Source: DASUCS01 sp041166745
GTDB lineage: Bacteria > Actinomycetota > Acidimicrobiia > Acidimicrobiales > JACDCH01
DNA: 64,000 bases
Direction: 5' to 3'
Assembly: GCA_041166745.1 (NCBI GenBank)
Contig: JBEEGH010000005.1
Location: 124,001 to 188,000, forward strand
The translations under genes were made by a program, and so were the position numbers. Shown here piece by piece: positions 25,124 to 33,654 of this stretch (position 1 is its first letter; the number at the start of each line of letters is the position of its first letter). The notes under the pieces were generated by a model. It did not search any database, had not been told where the DNA came from, and was given only the letters and a program-made list of their open reading frames with translations.

Positions 25124-26449
25124 GTGGATCGCCCTCTGCCCGCATGGTTCGACGACGCCAAGTTCGGGATCTTCGTGCACTGGACCGCGGCCGCGGTCCC
25201 CGCGTTCGCACCGATTGGTCACTCACCGTTCGACATCGCCGCTGACGGCGGATGGGCAGCGGCGATGAAGAACTCTCCCTATGTCGAGTGGTACCAGAAC
25301 TCGCTCGCCATCGAGGGGAGCCCGGTGCAGCATCACCACGCCGAGACCTATGGCGATCTGCCCTACGACGCGTTCGTCGAGGAGTTCCTTGCAGGGATCC
25401 GCGGCTGGGACCCGGATGCGTGGGCTGACCTGTTCGCAGCAGCCGGCGCCCAGTACGTCGTGCTCGTCACAAAGCATCACGACGGCGTGATGTTGTGGCC
25501 GAGCGCCCACCCCAATCCGTTCAAGAAGAACTGGCAGTCAGAGCGAGATGTCGTGGGTGAGCTCGCGGCGGCCGTCAGAGCTCGCGGTTTGCGCTTCGGC
25601 ACCTACTACTCGGGCGGGCTCGACTGGACGTTCGGCGGGCTGCCGATGCGAGACCTCGCGGGCATGATCGCCGCGATTCCGCAGACCGAGGAGTACCTCG
25701 AGTACGCCACCGCGCACTGGCACGAGCTCATCGAGCGCTACGAGCCGTGCGTGATGTGGAACGACATCGGCTACCCGGCGTCAGCGGACCTTCCCGCGCT
25801 GTTCGAGCACTACTTCGAACGAGTGCCCGACGGCGTGGTGAACAACCGTTTCGATTTCGTCCAGCAGACGAGCGGGACGATTCACACCGACTTCATCACC
25901 CCCGAGTACTCGACCGAAGGCGACCCGCGGGGGCGCAAATGGGAATCGACGCGGGGGCTCGGAAGTTCGTTCGGTTACAACCGTGAGGAGCCGCCCGACA
26001 GCTACCTCGGCGTAGATGAGCTCGTGCACATGGTCGCCGATGTCACCGCGAGAGGTGGCAACCTCTTGCTCAACATCGGTCCCGCGGGCGACGGCACGAT
26101 CCCACTGGTGCAGGCCGAGCGCGTACTGGGCCTCGGCTGGTGGCTGCGCACGAACGGCGACGCGATCTTCGGTTCGCGGCCATGGTCGACACCCGAAGGG
26201 GCAACCGGCGAAGGACTACCGGTCCGTTACACGACCAAGGGCGACGACCTCTACGCCATCGTGCTCGGCACGCCGGCGAGCAATGTTGTGACGTTGCCCG
26301 ACGTCACTGCGCAGAGCGTCGAGCTTCTCGGCCACGCGGCTCCGCTCGAGTTCCATCAGACGTCGAACGGACTCGAAGTGCGCTTGCCCGGTCGGCCGCC
26401 GACCGGACCAGCCATCACGTTGCGCTTGCACCGCGAACACGCCGATTGA
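25124..26449 (+). CDS. Alpha-L-fucosidase-like glycoside hydrolase, family GH29
   Basis: This 441-aa protein removes, by family, terminal alpha-L-fucose with retention of configuration. The GH29 catalytic barrel is clear: WFDDAKFGIFVHWTAAAVPAF at the start, LVTKHHDGVMLWPS at about 121-134 and VMWNDIGYP with the predicted nucleophile Asp214. GGNLLLNIGPAGDGTIP lies near residue 310, and a short C-terminal beta domain follows. No signal peptide is seen, so it appears cytoplasmic, acting on imported oligosaccharide, or is exported by an unrecognised route. The start is GTG, 10 bases after the small zinc-ribbon gene. There are no sugar transporters nearby, so the substrate is open. Confidence 0.9.
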   Translation: MDRPLPAWFDDAKFGIFVHWTAAAVPAFAPIGHSPFDIAADGGWAAAMKNSPYVEWYQNSLAIEGSPVQHHHAETYGDLPYDAFVEEFLAGIRGWDPDAWADLFAAAGAQYVVLVTKHHDGVMLWPSAHPNPFKKNWQSERDVVGELAAAVRARGLRFGTYYSGGLDWTFGGLPMRDLAGMIAAIPQTEEYLEYATAHWHELIERYEPCVMWNDIGYPASADLPALFEHYFERVPDGVVNNRFDFVQQTSGTIHTDFITPEYSTEGDPRGRKWESTRGLGSSFGYNREEPPDSYLGVDELVHMVADVTARGGNLLLNIGPAGDGTIPLVQAERVLGLGWWLRTNGDAIFGSRPWSTPEGATGEGLPVRYTTKGDDLYAIVLGTPASNVVTLPDVTAQSVELLGHAAPLEFHQTSNGLEVRLPGRPPTGPAITLRLHREHAD

Positions 26450-26491
26450 TCCTGGTTTGCTGCAGAAGAAATCTCGGCATGGAGTTGTGCA

Positions 26492-26507
26492 TCGCACGTA
26501 TGTTCGA
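26492..26507 (+). promoter_or_regulatory. LexA (SOS) box-like palindrome upstream of the HNH gene
   Basis: TCGCAC-GTAT-GTTCGA differs by one base from the actinobacterial SOS consensus TCGAAC-N4-GTTCGA. It lies 74 bases before the GTG start of the DUF222/HNH protein, in a 132-base gap. Members of the related mycobacterial 13E12 repeat family are reported to be SOS-controlled. The match itself is seen; regulation is inferred. Confidence 0.5.
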
Positions 26508-26581
26508 TAGCGTGCTGGCACCTCGTAAGTCGGGTTTGACGACTTTCCTCCGTTGTTCGTTGCAGCGTCGTACGAGGTGTC

Positions 26582-27712
26582 GTGCCCGCAGAGCTCTTGT
26601 CCTCGGTCGATGCGTTCGTCGCGACGCTGGCGGGGTTCGAGCCTCGCGTGCACACGCCTGACGAGTGCGTGCGGATCGTCGAGTCGTTGGCGCGGCTCGA
26701 GAACGCGTCTGCGGCCGCTCGCTCCCGCGCCGCTGCTCATGCGGCGAAGTCAGGCGCGCATCGTAGGCAGGGCTTCAACAATCCGGCGGACTGGGTGGCC
26801 AAGACCAAGGGGTCGACGACCGCCGAAGCTGAACGGGAACTGCGTACGGGAGACCAACTCGAGGGCGTTCCCGAGACGCGGGAGAAGGTCAACCACGGCG
26901 AGCTGTCGATGGAACAGGCCAACGAGATCGCCGAGACCGAGAAGGCGTGTCCCGGCTCCGAGCAGGAGATGCTCGACGCGGCCAAGAAGGCCAGCCTGCG
27001 CGAGCTGCGGGAGAAGGGCCGCAAGAAGCGGCTCGAGGCGGTCAACCCTGAGGATCTCGAGAGGCGCCAGCGGGCGGCTCGCTACCACCGTCATTGGAAG
27101 GACGAGATGGGGATGATCCGCTACTCGGGCTCGATGGTGCCGAGTGAAGGTGTCCCGTTCATGCGCCGGCTCGATGTCGAAACGGATCGAGCGTTCCGTC
27201 GCGCGCATCGCGACGGTCGGGCCGAGCCCCGCGAGTGCTACGCCGCCGATGCGTTCGCGTCGATGATGAAGGGTGGCGGCAAGCCACACGCGGTCCGCGC
27301 CGATGTGGTTTTCGTTTGCGACGTCACAACGGGTACGAGCCGCATCGTGGGTGGCGGTCCGGTGCCCATGTCAACGGTTCGACAAGCCGTTGGGGACGCC
27401 TTCATCAAGGCGGTGCTCCACGACGGCATCAAGGTTGACACGGTCGTGCATTACGGCCGCAAGAAGATGCCTGGGGTGTTGCGCACCGTGCTCGAGCTCG
27501 GCGATCCACCGGAATTCGACGGTGTTACATGTGTCGATTGCGGCCGGCAGTTTCATCTGGAGTGGGATCACGACGATCCCGTTGCGAACGACGGTCCCAC
27601 GTGTCGCGACAACCTCAGGCCGCGATGTTGGTGCTGCCATCAAGAGAAGACTGAACGCGATCGACTGGCCGGGTTGCTCGAGGGCAAACGCGCCCGGGCG
27701 CAACCGCCATGA
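26582..27712 (+). CDS. DUF222 / HNH endonuclease domain protein (13E12 repeat type)
   Basis: This 376-aa protein has an N-terminal DUF222 helical region (about 1-240; ESLARLENASAAARSRAAAHAA, ARYHRHWKDEMGMIRYSG). The C-terminal HNH nuclease motif is CVDCGRQFHLEWDHDDPVANDGPT through CRDNLRPRCWCCHQEK. It contains the His-Asn-His catalytic set and four zinc Cys arranged as two CxxC pairs. Such proteins are abundant in actinobacteria, often multi-copy; cellular function is unsettled. The start is GTG with GAGGTG just upstream. A LexA-box-like site precedes it. It converges on pspA with a 13-base gap. Confidence 0.87.
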   Translation: MPAELLSSVDAFVATLAGFEPRVHTPDECVRIVESLARLENASAAARSRAAAHAAKSGAHRRQGFNNPADWVAKTKGSTTAEAERELRTGDQLEGVPETREKVNHGELSMEQANEIAETEKACPGSEQEMLDAAKKASLRELREKGRKKRLEAVNPEDLERRQRAARYHRHWKDEMGMIRYSGSMVPSEGVPFMRRLDVETDRAFRRAHRDGRAEPRECYAADAFASMMKGGGKPHAVRADVVFVCDVTTGTSRIVGGGPVPMSTVRQAVGDAFIKAVLHDGIKVDTVVHYGRKKMPGVLRTVLELGDPPEFDGVTCVDCGRQFHLEWDHDDPVANDGPTCRDNLRPRCWCCHQEKTERDRLAGLLEGKRARAQPP

Positions 27713-27725
27713 GCGACCGTTCGGT

Positions 27726-28544
27726 TCAGCTCGAAGCAGTCCCGGGTTCCGCTGTTGGCTCGGGCGCGGGAGCTGACGCCTCACCGCCGCCGGGAGCGAC
27801 CTCGCCCGCGGCCGACGCGGCGGGCGCGAGGCCGAGTTGCGCCCGGATCTCCGCCAAACGGGTCTGGGCCTGTGAGTTCATAGAGGCTTGCTCGACCTCG
27901 AGCATCCGGGCTTCCACCGAGCTGCCCGTGAGCTCGGACATCCCCGTCGCCTTGGCGTAGCGCGCTTCGATCTTCTCGCGCACTTCTTCGAGGGTCGGCA
28001 CATCCTCACCGACGGTCTCGGACAGCGACGACATCGCCTTGTTCATCTGCTCTTGCATCTTCGCCTGGTCGAGCTGACCGAGGAGCTTCTGGCGCTCAGC
28101 CAGCTTCTGCTGCAACGCGCTGGAGTTCTGCTGGACCGCGGCCTTCGCCTGATCAGACGCCTGGGCCGCTTGCAAGCTCAAGGTCTTCAGGCTTTCGACT
28201 TCCGACTCGAGCTGGATCAGGCGGTTGGCGAAGGATTCGGCGGCGTTCGTGTACTCGGTTGCCTTGGTGGCGTTGCCCTGCTTCGTGGCTTCGTCCGCCA
28301 TGAGCACGGCCTGCCGGGCGTTGGCGTTGACCTTCTCGAGCTCTTCCATGTTGCGGTTGAGCCGCATCTCGGCCTGCTTCTGGTTGGCGATGACGTTGGC
28401 CGCCTGCTCGCGCAACCGCCGGTGCTGCTCCTGCGCTTCCATGATCGCCTGCTCGAGCTGCACCTTCGGGTCGGCGCGCTCGTTGAACGACCCCGAGAGC
28501 TTGGCCGTCATGTACTTCCACCACCGTCGCATGACCTTGAACAT
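27726..28544 (-). CDS. pspA: PspA/IM30 family envelope-stress protein
   Basis: PspA/IM30/Vipp1 proteins are ESCRT-III-like and polymerise on damaged inner membranes. The 272-aa protein has the amphipathic N-terminal helix (FKVMRRWWKYMTAKLSG) and a long coiled coil through about residue 220 with the family core ADPKVQLEQAIMEAQEQHRRLREQ split over two helices. A Gly/Ala/Pro-rich tail of about 40 residues follows. It lies 10 bases downstream of murJ and ends a seven-to-eight gene minus-strand series of envelope genes. An Ala/Pro tail of this kind is not part of the structural core. Confidence 0.93.
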   Translation of the reverse strand: MFKVMRRWWKYMTAKLSGSFNERADPKVQLEQAIMEAQEQHRRLREQAANVIANQKQAEMRLNRNMEELEKVNANARQAVLMADEATKQGNATKATEYTNAAESFANRLIQLESEVESLKTLSLQAAQASDQAKAAVQQNSSALQQKLAERQKLLGQLDQAKMQEQMNKAMSSLSETVGEDVPTLEEVREKIEARYAKATGMSELTGSSVEARMLEVEQASMNSQAQTRLAEIRAQLGLAPAASAAGEVAPGGGEASAPAPEPTAEPGTASS

Positions 28545-28554
28545 GGGCGGGACC

Positions 28555-30153
28555 TTAACGGCGGATCAGGCGGTCGCGCAGCCCCCGCAGGTCGTCGACC
28601 CGGAGGGCCAACGCCGCTATGGCGTACACCGCCGTCCCCACGAGGACCCCGACGACCACCCGGGTGACCGCCCCCGTCCCGTGATCGGCGCCCACAGCCC
28701 GGCAGGCGGCCCAGACCGCTACGGCCATCACCGCGGTGGCCGCGACGATTCGCGAGACCGCGCTGAGCAACTCGGTGCCACCGAGACGGCCGACCCGACG
28801 ACGGAGCACGGCGAGCGCGAGCACTGCGGCCACCAAATACGCGACCGAGTACGAGAAGGCGACGCCCTGCACCCCGTACCGGCCGACGAGCGCGAACGCG
28901 AGCACGACGTTCACTGCGTTCTCCACGAGATTGAGCCTGAATGGCGTACGGGTGTCGTGGAACGCGTAGAACCCTCTGAGCGCGTAGAGGTACAGCGAGA
29001 AACCGATCAGGCCAAGGGCGAAGTTCGCGAGCACGTCCGCCGTGATCACCGACGAGGCGCCGCCGAACGAGCCGTGGGCGAGCAGTGCGGCCACCAGCGG
29101 GCGAGCGAGCAGCAGGTAACCGACGGACGCGGGCAACACCACCAGGGTCATCAGCCGCGCGCCGAGGGCGAACCGCTCTCGGAAGCGCGGAAGGTCGTTC
29201 TGACTGGCGGCCGACGCGAGATCCGGGGTGAACGTCGTCATGATCGAGACTGCGAACAGTCCGTACGGGAGCTGAAAGAAGACGAAGGCGTACGTGTACA
29301 CCGACGCACCCCCGGGAGTGCGAGCGGCCAGGGCGAGCGTGATCGTGAGCGCAACCTGGTTGGCGACGACGTACCCGAGCGTCCACCGCGACAGTGAGGC
29401 CACCCTGCGTACCGCGGGATCTCGCGGCTGGAACCGCCAGCGCAACCGAAGGCCGGATGCCCGGATCGATGGCCAGAGCGCGATGGTCATCGCCACGATC
29501 CCCGCGGTCGTGCCGAGTCCGAGCAACAGCATGAGCGTGGTGTCGTGGATCACCACGTCCGCTTCCGGATTGTGGCCGACCCGCTGTGCGAACCACAGCA
29601 ACACGACGATCACCACGATGTTGTTCAGCACCGGTGCGAACGCGGGAGCAGCGAAGCGGCGGCGCGCATTCAGCAGCGCTGTGCCGAGCGCGGTGAGCCC
29701 GTAGAACAAAATCTGTGGAAGGAACCAGCGCAGTAGCGGCACGCCGACGCGCTCCAACTCGTGCGCCCGCGCCGCACTCTTGTCCCATGTGTAGAGCTTG
29801 AAGATCAGTGGTGCGGCCAAGACCGCGACGACGGTGATGGCGACGAGGACGACGGCGGTGATGGTGACGATGGCGGACACGCCGTCCTCGTCGTCGCGCT
29901 CGAAGCGATCGACGAACACCGGCACGAGCGTCGCTGACAAGATCCCGCCGAGCAGGAGGTCGTACACGATGTTGGGGGTGGTGTTGGCGAGGTTGTAGCC
30001 CTCGGCCACGAGGGTCGTGCCGACGGCATAGGTGAGGGCGACGGTGCGGAACAGTCCGGTTACTCGGCTCAGCCCCGTTCCGATGCCGACGATCGCCGAC
30101 GACCTCACAAGGCCGCCGGTCGTCACCTCGTCGTCGCCGGCTACGTCACTCAT
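28555..30153 (-). CDS. murJ: MurJ/MviN-type lipid flippase
   Basis: MurJ flips lipid II across the cytoplasmic membrane for peptidoglycan synthesis. The 532-aa protein has about 14 membrane segments of the MOP superfamily and conserved blocks GLSRVTGLFRTVALTYAVG, NTTPNIVYDLLLGG and FYAFHDTRTPFRLN. The ATG overlaps the stop of the upstream coiled-coil gene (ATGA). It lacks the long C-terminal pseudokinase extension of mycobacterial MviN. This is not the chromosomal position usual for actinobacterial murJ (near trxB/parAB), so a second homologue may exist elsewhere. Confidence 0.93.
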   Translation of the reverse strand: MSDVAGDDEVTTGGLVRSSAIVGIGTGLSRVTGLFRTVALTYAVGTTLVAEGYNLANTTPNIVYDLLLGGILSATLVPVFVDRFERDDEDGVSAIVTITAVVLVAITVVAVLAAPLIFKLYTWDKSAARAHELERVGVPLLRWFLPQILFYGLTALGTALLNARRRFAAPAFAPVLNNIVVIVVLLWFAQRVGHNPEADVVIHDTTLMLLLGLGTTAGIVAMTIALWPSIRASGLRLRWRFQPRDPAVRRVASLSRWTLGYVVANQVALTITLALAARTPGGASVYTYAFVFFQLPYGLFAVSIMTTFTPDLASAASQNDLPRFRERFALGARLMTLVVLPASVGYLLLARPLVAALLAHGSFGGASSVITADVLANFALGLIGFSLYLYALRGFYAFHDTRTPFRLNLVENAVNVVLAFALVGRYGVQGVAFSYSVAYLVAAVLALAVLRRRVGRLGGTELLSAVSRIVAATAVMAVAVWAACRAVGADHGTGAVTRVVVGVLVGTAVYAIAALALRVDDLRGLRDRLIRR

Positions 30154-30890
30154 GAAATCCCGGGCTCGGCCTGTTCCGTCTCCTCGAGTCCCTGACGCAA
30201 CGCCTCCATGTCGCCCACCAGCCCATCGACGTCGTTCCCGAGGCCGCCGAGGTCGACATCGCCGCCGCTCACCGACAACTCGACGGCGCGGGCGACGGCT
30301 TCGTCCATCCGAGCGTCGAGCAGGCGTAGCCGATCGCGGGTGTCGGTGATCGTCGTCTCCACCCGCTGCGCGGACGCGATCTGCGCTTGCAGCGCCTCGG
30401 CCGTCTTGCGCTGCGAGGGCGATGAGCGGTCCAGGCTCGCGAGCTCGCGCTGCGCGTCGTTCGTGTCGAGCTTCGAGCGGGCATCGGCGAGCGCCTGACC
30501 CTGACGCGCCACCCGCCAGCATTCAGCAACGGCGTCGTCGAGCCGGCCCCCGATCTCGGTCAGTCGCTCGCGCATCGGTCCTTGGCGGGCTCCGTGGACG
30601 GCCTCGTCGAATCGGCGTCGCGCTTGTTGCGCATTGCGAACGAAGCTCCGCCACGGGTCCTGCAGTGCGAACGGATCGATGTGCTGTCCGTCGCCTGCGT
30701 CTCTCGGGACTGCGGCCGCGACTCGGGCGGCCCATGCTGCAGCTCCCGCTCCGACGACGGCCGCGATCGGCAAGCCGACGAGGATCGCGGCGGACGCGCC
30801 GACGCCGGCCAGCACAATGCCGGATGGCGACGTGATGGCGCGCGCCACCTGCGGCGTGAGGAACCGATCGCGGAACGACCGAGGACTCAC
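30150..30890 (-). CDS. Membrane-anchored coiled-coil protein, unknown function
   Basis: This 246-aa protein starts at GTG 30890. Residues 1-20 are basic. Two hydrophobic Ala/Gly-rich segments follow at about 21-55 (GIVLAGVGASAAILVGLPIA and VVGAGAAAWAARVAAAV). From residue 75 on the protein is helical, with repeated Arg/Glu/Gln heptads and an acidic C-terminus. It resembles in layout the XpaC-like and other PspA-associated membrane proteins, but I see no diagnostic motif. Four-base overlap with murJ indicates a shared message. A role in recruiting or regulating PspA or MurJ at the membrane is inferred from position. A longer open frame upstream runs through a hairpin-rich spacer and is unlikely to be translated. 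Confidence 0.7.
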   Translation of the reverse strand: MSPRSFRDRFLTPQVARAITSPSGIVLAGVGASAAILVGLPIAAVVGAGAAAWAARVAAAVPRDAGDGQHIDPFALQDPWRSFVRNAQQARRRFDEAVHGARQGPMRERLTEIGGRLDDAVAECWRVARQGQALADARSKLDTNDAQRELASLDRSSPSQRKTAEALQAQIASAQRVETTITDTRDRLRLLDARMDEAVARAVELSVSGGDVDLGGLGNDVDGLVGDMEALRQGLEETEQAEPGIS

Positions 30891-30903
30891 GCCGTGCTTC
30901 CGT

Positions 30904-30987
30904 GGGGGCTCCGCCCCCAGGCCCCAGTGCGGTCGGCTCGCCGGCGCTCGCTCGGCTGCAGCGTGAGCTCGCTTCGCTCTCTCACGC
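30904..30987. repeat. Two adjacent GC-rich hairpins in the crotonase-coiled-coil gap
   Basis: GGGGGC-TCC-GCCCCC (30904-30918) and GCGTGAG...CTCACGC (30961-30967 with 30981-30987) are perfect inverted repeats in a 91-base spacer, separated by GC-rich CTCGC-type repeats. They could form a REP-like element or an attenuator between two minus-strand genes. No other copy is obvious in the window. Confidence 0.5.
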
Positions 30988-31794
30988 GTGTCGCGGTGGG
31001 AATTTGGGCGGTCGCTTCTCCATGAAGGCGGCGACCGCTTCGGCGTGCTCCGGCGTTTTCCAGCAGTCGCGCAGCAGCGCGCTCTCGCGGCGTTGCGCGG
31101 CGTCGAGATCGCCCTCGACGGCATTGGTGGTCAACAGCTCCTTGATCATCTGGAGCTGGGGTGCGGGATTCGCGGCGATGGCGGCGCCGAGCTCGAGGGC
31201 GTCGTCGAGCAGCCGGTCGGGCGGGAGCACACGCTCGACCAGGCCCCCGGCCAGCGCCTCCGACGACGACCAGAGACGGCCTGACAGGCACAGCTCGCTC
31301 GCATGACCGAACCCGACTCGCTGGACCAGGAGCTGCGTTGACGCCAACTCCGGAACCAAGCCGACGTTGATGAAGAACATGCCGAACCGCGCGGGCTCGG
31401 AGGCCAGAAGCACGTCGAACGGGAGAATCATCGTCATGCCGATGCCGACGGCGGCGCCATTGACCGCGGCGATCAATGGCTTCGAATCTCGGCACAACTT
31501 CACCCAGTCGAGGCCTGCGGGCATGCCCCCCTGCCCTTCAGCGGTGTTGCTGCCAGGGTCGCCGCCGGCGATGCGGACGGAGAACGTGGCTTCCATGTCG
31601 GCACCCGCGCAGAACCCGCGCCCTTCTCCCGTCATCACGATGGCGCCGATCGCGGGATCGTGATTCGCCGACTCGAAGGCATCGCCGAGCTCCTCGGCCA
31701 TCTGCGGTGTCCATGCGTTGAGCCGCTCGGGCCGGTTGAGCGTGACGAGTTGCACGTCGCCTCGGCGCTCGCTGCGGATCTGCTCGTACTCCAT
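30982..31794 (-). CDS. Enoyl-CoA hydratase/isomerase family protein (crotonase)
   Basis: This 270-aa crotonase-fold protein has the oxyanion-hole segments GRGFCAGADMEA (about 58-69) and AAVNGAAVGIGMTMILPFDVLLAS (about 109-132). The conserved Glu in NVGLVPELASTQLLVQ is retained. Members hydrate or isomerise acyl-CoA thioesters in beta-oxidation or related pathways. It sits alone among envelope genes, with no other fatty-acid enzyme adjacent, so the actual substrate is unknown. The gap to the VWA lipoprotein gene upstream is 32 bases, compatible with one transcript. Confidence 0.9.
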   Translation of the reverse strand: MEYEQIRSERRGDVQLVTLNRPERLNAWTPQMAEELGDAFESANHDPAIGAIVMTGEGRGFCAGADMEATFSVRIAGGDPGSNTAEGQGGMPAGLDWVKLCRDSKPLIAAVNGAAVGIGMTMILPFDVLLASEPARFGMFFINVGLVPELASTQLLVQRVGFGHASELCLSGRLWSSSEALAGGLVERVLPPDRLLDDALELGAAIAANPAPQLQMIKELLTTNAVEGDLDAAQRRESALLRDCWKTPEHAEAVAAFMEKRPPKFPPRHA

Positions 31795-31826
31795 CGCGCC
31801 ACCGTGTCTTTCCGTGCCAGGGAAAC

Positions 31827-33647
31827 CTAGAAGTTGGAAATCACCGCGTTGAGGACTTGGAAGATCGTTCGCGGATCCTTGGCGGTGTAGACGGCGCTGC
31901 TGCTGGCGTCGGCGATGGCCTTGAGCGTCGTCGCATCGGCGTCGGCACCGTACGCGATCGGAAAGACCCGCACCGCGTGACTGGCTTGGCCTTCGTTGCC
32001 CGATCGGAGTGTGCTGAGCAGGTCCTGGAGCTGTCGCTGGTCGTCGTCGGGATTTCCGTCGTCGTTCTTTCCGTCCGTGAGGAGCACCACGGCGTTGATC
32101 CGCGTCGGGTCGAATTGGGCCACGGCGGTTTGATACGTCTGCTTGGTGACGTCGTACAGCGGGGTGTCGTTGATCGGTGACAGCGCCTCGACGGCCGCCC
32201 GCAATCGCTCGCCGACATCGGCGACGCGTCCTGACGGTATGACCTCGAGCACCTTCTGATTCGATTGCGGACCGAGGCCGGTCGAGAAGATCACGAACGA
32301 GATGTCGTCGTCCGGGCTGAAGAGCCCGACGGCTTCCCGTATCGCTTGTTTCGCGAGGTCGAGCTTCGTACCGGCGTCAGGGTTCTTGGGATCGGCATCG
32401 TCACCCATCGAACCCGACACGTCGAGCACCAACGTGACACGCGCCTTCTTGCGTTGTCTCGCCCATTTGTCGAGCAGCGCGGTCAGCACTCGTGGCTGCG
32501 GCACCTCGAGCAGCGTCTGAGGTTGGTTCGGATCCAATCCGTTCGCCGCTGTGATCGGATCACCGACGGGCACGTCGGTGTTGCCGGGACGGAACCCGAT
32601 CTTGAGCACTTCTTGTTGCTGCGCTGGCTCCTTCACGAAGGCTTCGAAGACCTTCGCCGCGTCCTTCTGCTTCTGGTTCACCCAGGGCGCATCGAGGACG
32701 AAGTACGGACTGTCGGAGAAGAGCGTGCCCTCCTTGGGATAGATGGCGACGAGAGGCACCTTCGGAGGCCGCGGTTGCTCACCCGGCTGACGGATGCCGT
32801 CCGGGTCGCCGGTGTTGTAGTCGATCACCGACTTCTCTTCGACGGCCACGGCAGACACGTAATTCAGCGCGCCGCTGCGTTGGTCGGCTTGGTACATGTT
32901 GTTCAAGAACGTGAGGGTGGTGTCGCCGTAGTGCACGACCGCCGATTCGACACTCGCACCGAACGCCGCCACATCGGGCTTCTCGAGATCTTCGGCCGAC
33001 AGCCCACTGGTCTTGCCGCTGGCCGCATACGTCTGAGCGATGAGCGCGTTGAGGCCGCTCGTCGAGAAGTTCGGGTTGGTCTTGCCGAGCTTGAACGGAC
33101 CGAACTCGGGATGCCCGACCGAGCCCCATCCGTTCGGATCCTTGGCCAGACTCAGGATGTCGGCCCAGCCGATCGGCTTGGCGGGATAGCCCAGGGCATC
33201 CGCCATCGGCTTGGGCATCGCGATCACGAGCGGGGTCACCATGAACGGATTGCCGGTGCCGACGATGGCCTGTTGCCCGGCGTCGATGCGCTTCTGGTTC
33301 ACGACGCCGCCCCACGCGCTGGCGGCGGGCGACCACACCACCGGACGCGGTCCCTCGACGGCTTCGTCCCAATCCGTGTAGAGGAGTTGTGCCGCGGCGC
33401 CGGACGACTTCTTCTGCGGCCGCACGAAGATGCACTCGTTGCCGAGCTTCGCGAGCTGGCTGCCATTGAAGGTCTTGGCCAGCGCCGTCATCAGATCGAT
33501 CTTCTCCGGCGACGATGCCATGTCGACCACGATGCAGTTGCCGGGATCGCCCAAACCCGCGTCGGTGGGCGAGGTCGTCTTTGCCTCACTGCATGCCGCC
33601 GCCACCAGACCGGCCAGACAGACCACCGCCAACCATCGTTTGGTCAT
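31827..33647 (-). CDS. Secreted lipoprotein: extracellular binding-protein domain fused to VWA domain
   Basis: This 606-aa protein has a signal peptide with a lipobox-like VAAAC (Cys19). The region about 35-390 resembles a periplasmic binding protein of the SBP_bac_11 type (VVWSPAASAWGG, NPFMVTPLVIAMPKPMADALG). From about 400 a von Willebrand A domain follows with the MIDAS motif DVSGSMGDD and LLTDGKNDD. SBP-VWA fusions are known in actinobacteria near tellurite/anion resistance-type and AAA genes; their ligand is not established. The start ATG is the first to give a signal peptide. It is 7 bases downstream of another binding-protein-like gene, forming part of the AAA-SBP-SBP/VWA operon. Confidence 0.85.
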   Translation of the reverse strand: MTKRWLAVVCLAGLVAAACSEAKTTSPTDAGLGDPGNCIVVDMASSPEKIDLMTALAKTFNGSQLAKLGNECIFVRPQKKSSGAAAQLLYTDWDEAVEGPRPVVWSPAASAWGGVVNQKRIDAGQQAIVGTGNPFMVTPLVIAMPKPMADALGYPAKPIGWADILSLAKDPNGWGSVGHPEFGPFKLGKTNPNFSTSGLNALIAQTYAASGKTSGLSAEDLEKPDVAAFGASVESAVVHYGDTTLTFLNNMYQADQRSGALNYVSAVAVEEKSVIDYNTGDPDGIRQPGEQPRPPKVPLVAIYPKEGTLFSDSPYFVLDAPWVNQKQKDAAKVFEAFVKEPAQQQEVLKIGFRPGNTDVPVGDPITAANGLDPNQPQTLLEVPQPRVLTALLDKWARQRKKARVTLVLDVSGSMGDDADPKNPDAGTKLDLAKQAIREAVGLFSPDDDISFVIFSTGLGPQSNQKVLEVIPSGRVADVGERLRAAVEALSPINDTPLYDVTKQTYQTAVAQFDPTRINAVVLLTDGKNDDGNPDDDQRQLQDLLSTLRSGNEGQASHAVRVFPIAYGADADATTLKAIADASSSAVYTAKDPRTIFQVLNAVISNF

Positions 33648-33654
33648 GGGTCCA

